Positions 5,385-5,825 of a stretch of 5,825 nt of DNA are shown here, in pieces. The translations under genes were made by a program, and so were the position numbers. Under the pieces are notes generated by a model. That model ran no database searches. It saw only the letters and a program-made list of their open reading frames with translations, and was not told where the DNA came from. Source of the stretch: Sedimentibacter sp. GTDB lineage: Bacteria; Bacillota; Clostridia; Tissierellales; Sedimentibacteraceae. How positions within the stretch are numbered: the stretch's first letter is position 1; the number at the start of each line of letters is the position of its first letter. The stretch spans positions 1-5,825 of the forward strand of contig JAQSYS010000123.1 in NCBI GenBank assembly GCA_029256005.1, given 5' to 3'.

Positions 5385-5825
5385 ATTAAAGGTAAGACAG
5401 TAGAGCAATCTAAGGTTATAGTAGGAAGTTTGATGCAGCCTGAACATGCCAATAACTATGGCAATGTCCATGGTGGTGAAATTATGAAACTTATGGACAA
5501 TGCAGGAGGAATAGTTGCCAGGAGACATTGTCGTAACAATGTTGTGACAGCACGGGTAGATAGCCTGGAATTTCATCAGCCAATTCATTTGGGGAATTAT
5601 GTTAAATGTGTGTGTCAATTGACATTTGTCGGAAACAGTTCTATGGAAGTTGCTATCACAGTTATGGTTGAGGACTTGAAGGTAGAGGCTCCTCCAAAGG
5701 TTGCCTTGACAGGGTACTTCACTTATGTTGCAATAGATGATAATGGAAAACCTGTAAAGGTACCTCAAATTGAAATAATATGCGATGAAGAAGCAAGCCT
5801 GTTTGAAGAAGGAAGAAAGAGATAT
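5385..5825 (+). CDS. Acyl-CoA thioesterase, hotdog fold, YkhA/YciA type (partial at 3' end)
   Basis: The enzyme hydrolyses acyl-CoA thioesters to free acid and CoA in the cytoplasm. Reading from ATT at 5385 gives 147 residues with no stop before the window ends; related proteins are about 150-170 long, so only a little is missing. The diagnostic motif is NNYGNVHGGEIMKLMD at 23-38: HGG begins the central helix of the hotdog fold and D38 is the probable catalytic acid. VDSLEFHQPIHLG follows at 58-70. The first 17 residues (KGKTVEQSKVIVGSLM after the initiator) resemble the family's usual start and first strand, which supports the ATT start. A start at ATG 5433, preceded by AGGAAG at 5423-5428, would lose that strand. 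The gene has no evident link to riboflavin and probably marks the end of the operon. Confidence 0.85.
   Translation, partial: MKGKTVEQSKVIVGSLMQPEHANNYGNVHGGEIMKLMDNAGGIVARRHCRNNVVTARVDSLEFHQPIHLGNYVKCVCQLTFVGNSSMEVAITVMVEDLKVEAPPKVALTGYFTYVAIDDNGKPVKVPQIEIICDEEASLFEEGRKRY

Noticed and set aside
5334..5768. 144-codon reverse-strand open frame over the thioesterase
   Set aside because: It is antisense to a clear hotdog thioesterase, shows no recognisable domain and has no convincing ribosome site.

Overview
The window is AT-rich DNA with strong Shine-Dalgarno sites, tight gene spacing and a consensus sigma-A-type promoter. Together with the gene order ribD-ribE-ribBA-ribH behind an FMN riboswitch, this points to a low-GC Gram-positive bacterium, most likely a Clostridia-type Firmicute. 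The protein sequences alone do not settle the genus.

Layout. Positions 1-221 hold no recognisable gene. They carry nested inverted repeats, a GC-rich terminator-like hairpin and weak promoter candidates. Next comes a stand-alone HD-domain phosphohydrolase (222-881). Positions 882-1248 are a regulatory leader: a perfect-consensus promoter, an FMN (RFN) aptamer, an AU-rich linker hairpin, an intrinsic terminator and the ribD ribosome binding site. The riboflavin operon follows: ribD (1249-2343), ribE (2346-2996), ribBA (3006-4199), ribH (4213-4680) and, one base after ribH, a HAD-family phosphatase (4682-5341). A YkhA/YciA-type acyl-CoA thioesterase starts after the operon and runs off the right edge (5385-5825); its start codon appears to be ATT.

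How the genes work together. RibBA makes both precursors: the pyrimidine from GTP and the four-carbon unit from ribulose 5-phosphate. RibD deaminates and reduces the pyrimidine. A phosphatase must then remove the phosphate before RibH condenses the two branches to lumazine, which RibE dismutates to riboflavin. The HAD gene is well placed to be that phosphatase, a step for which the classical rib operon has no gene. FMN, made from riboflavin, should shut the operon down through the riboswitch. The first ten bases of the aptamer (966-975) can pair with the left arm of the terminator (1149-1158), which gives a concrete antiterminator model.

The most notable points are the HAD gene as a candidate for the dephosphorylation step, the apparent ATT start of the thioesterase, and the P1-strand/terminator pairing in the riboswitch. 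No wholly new system is evident.
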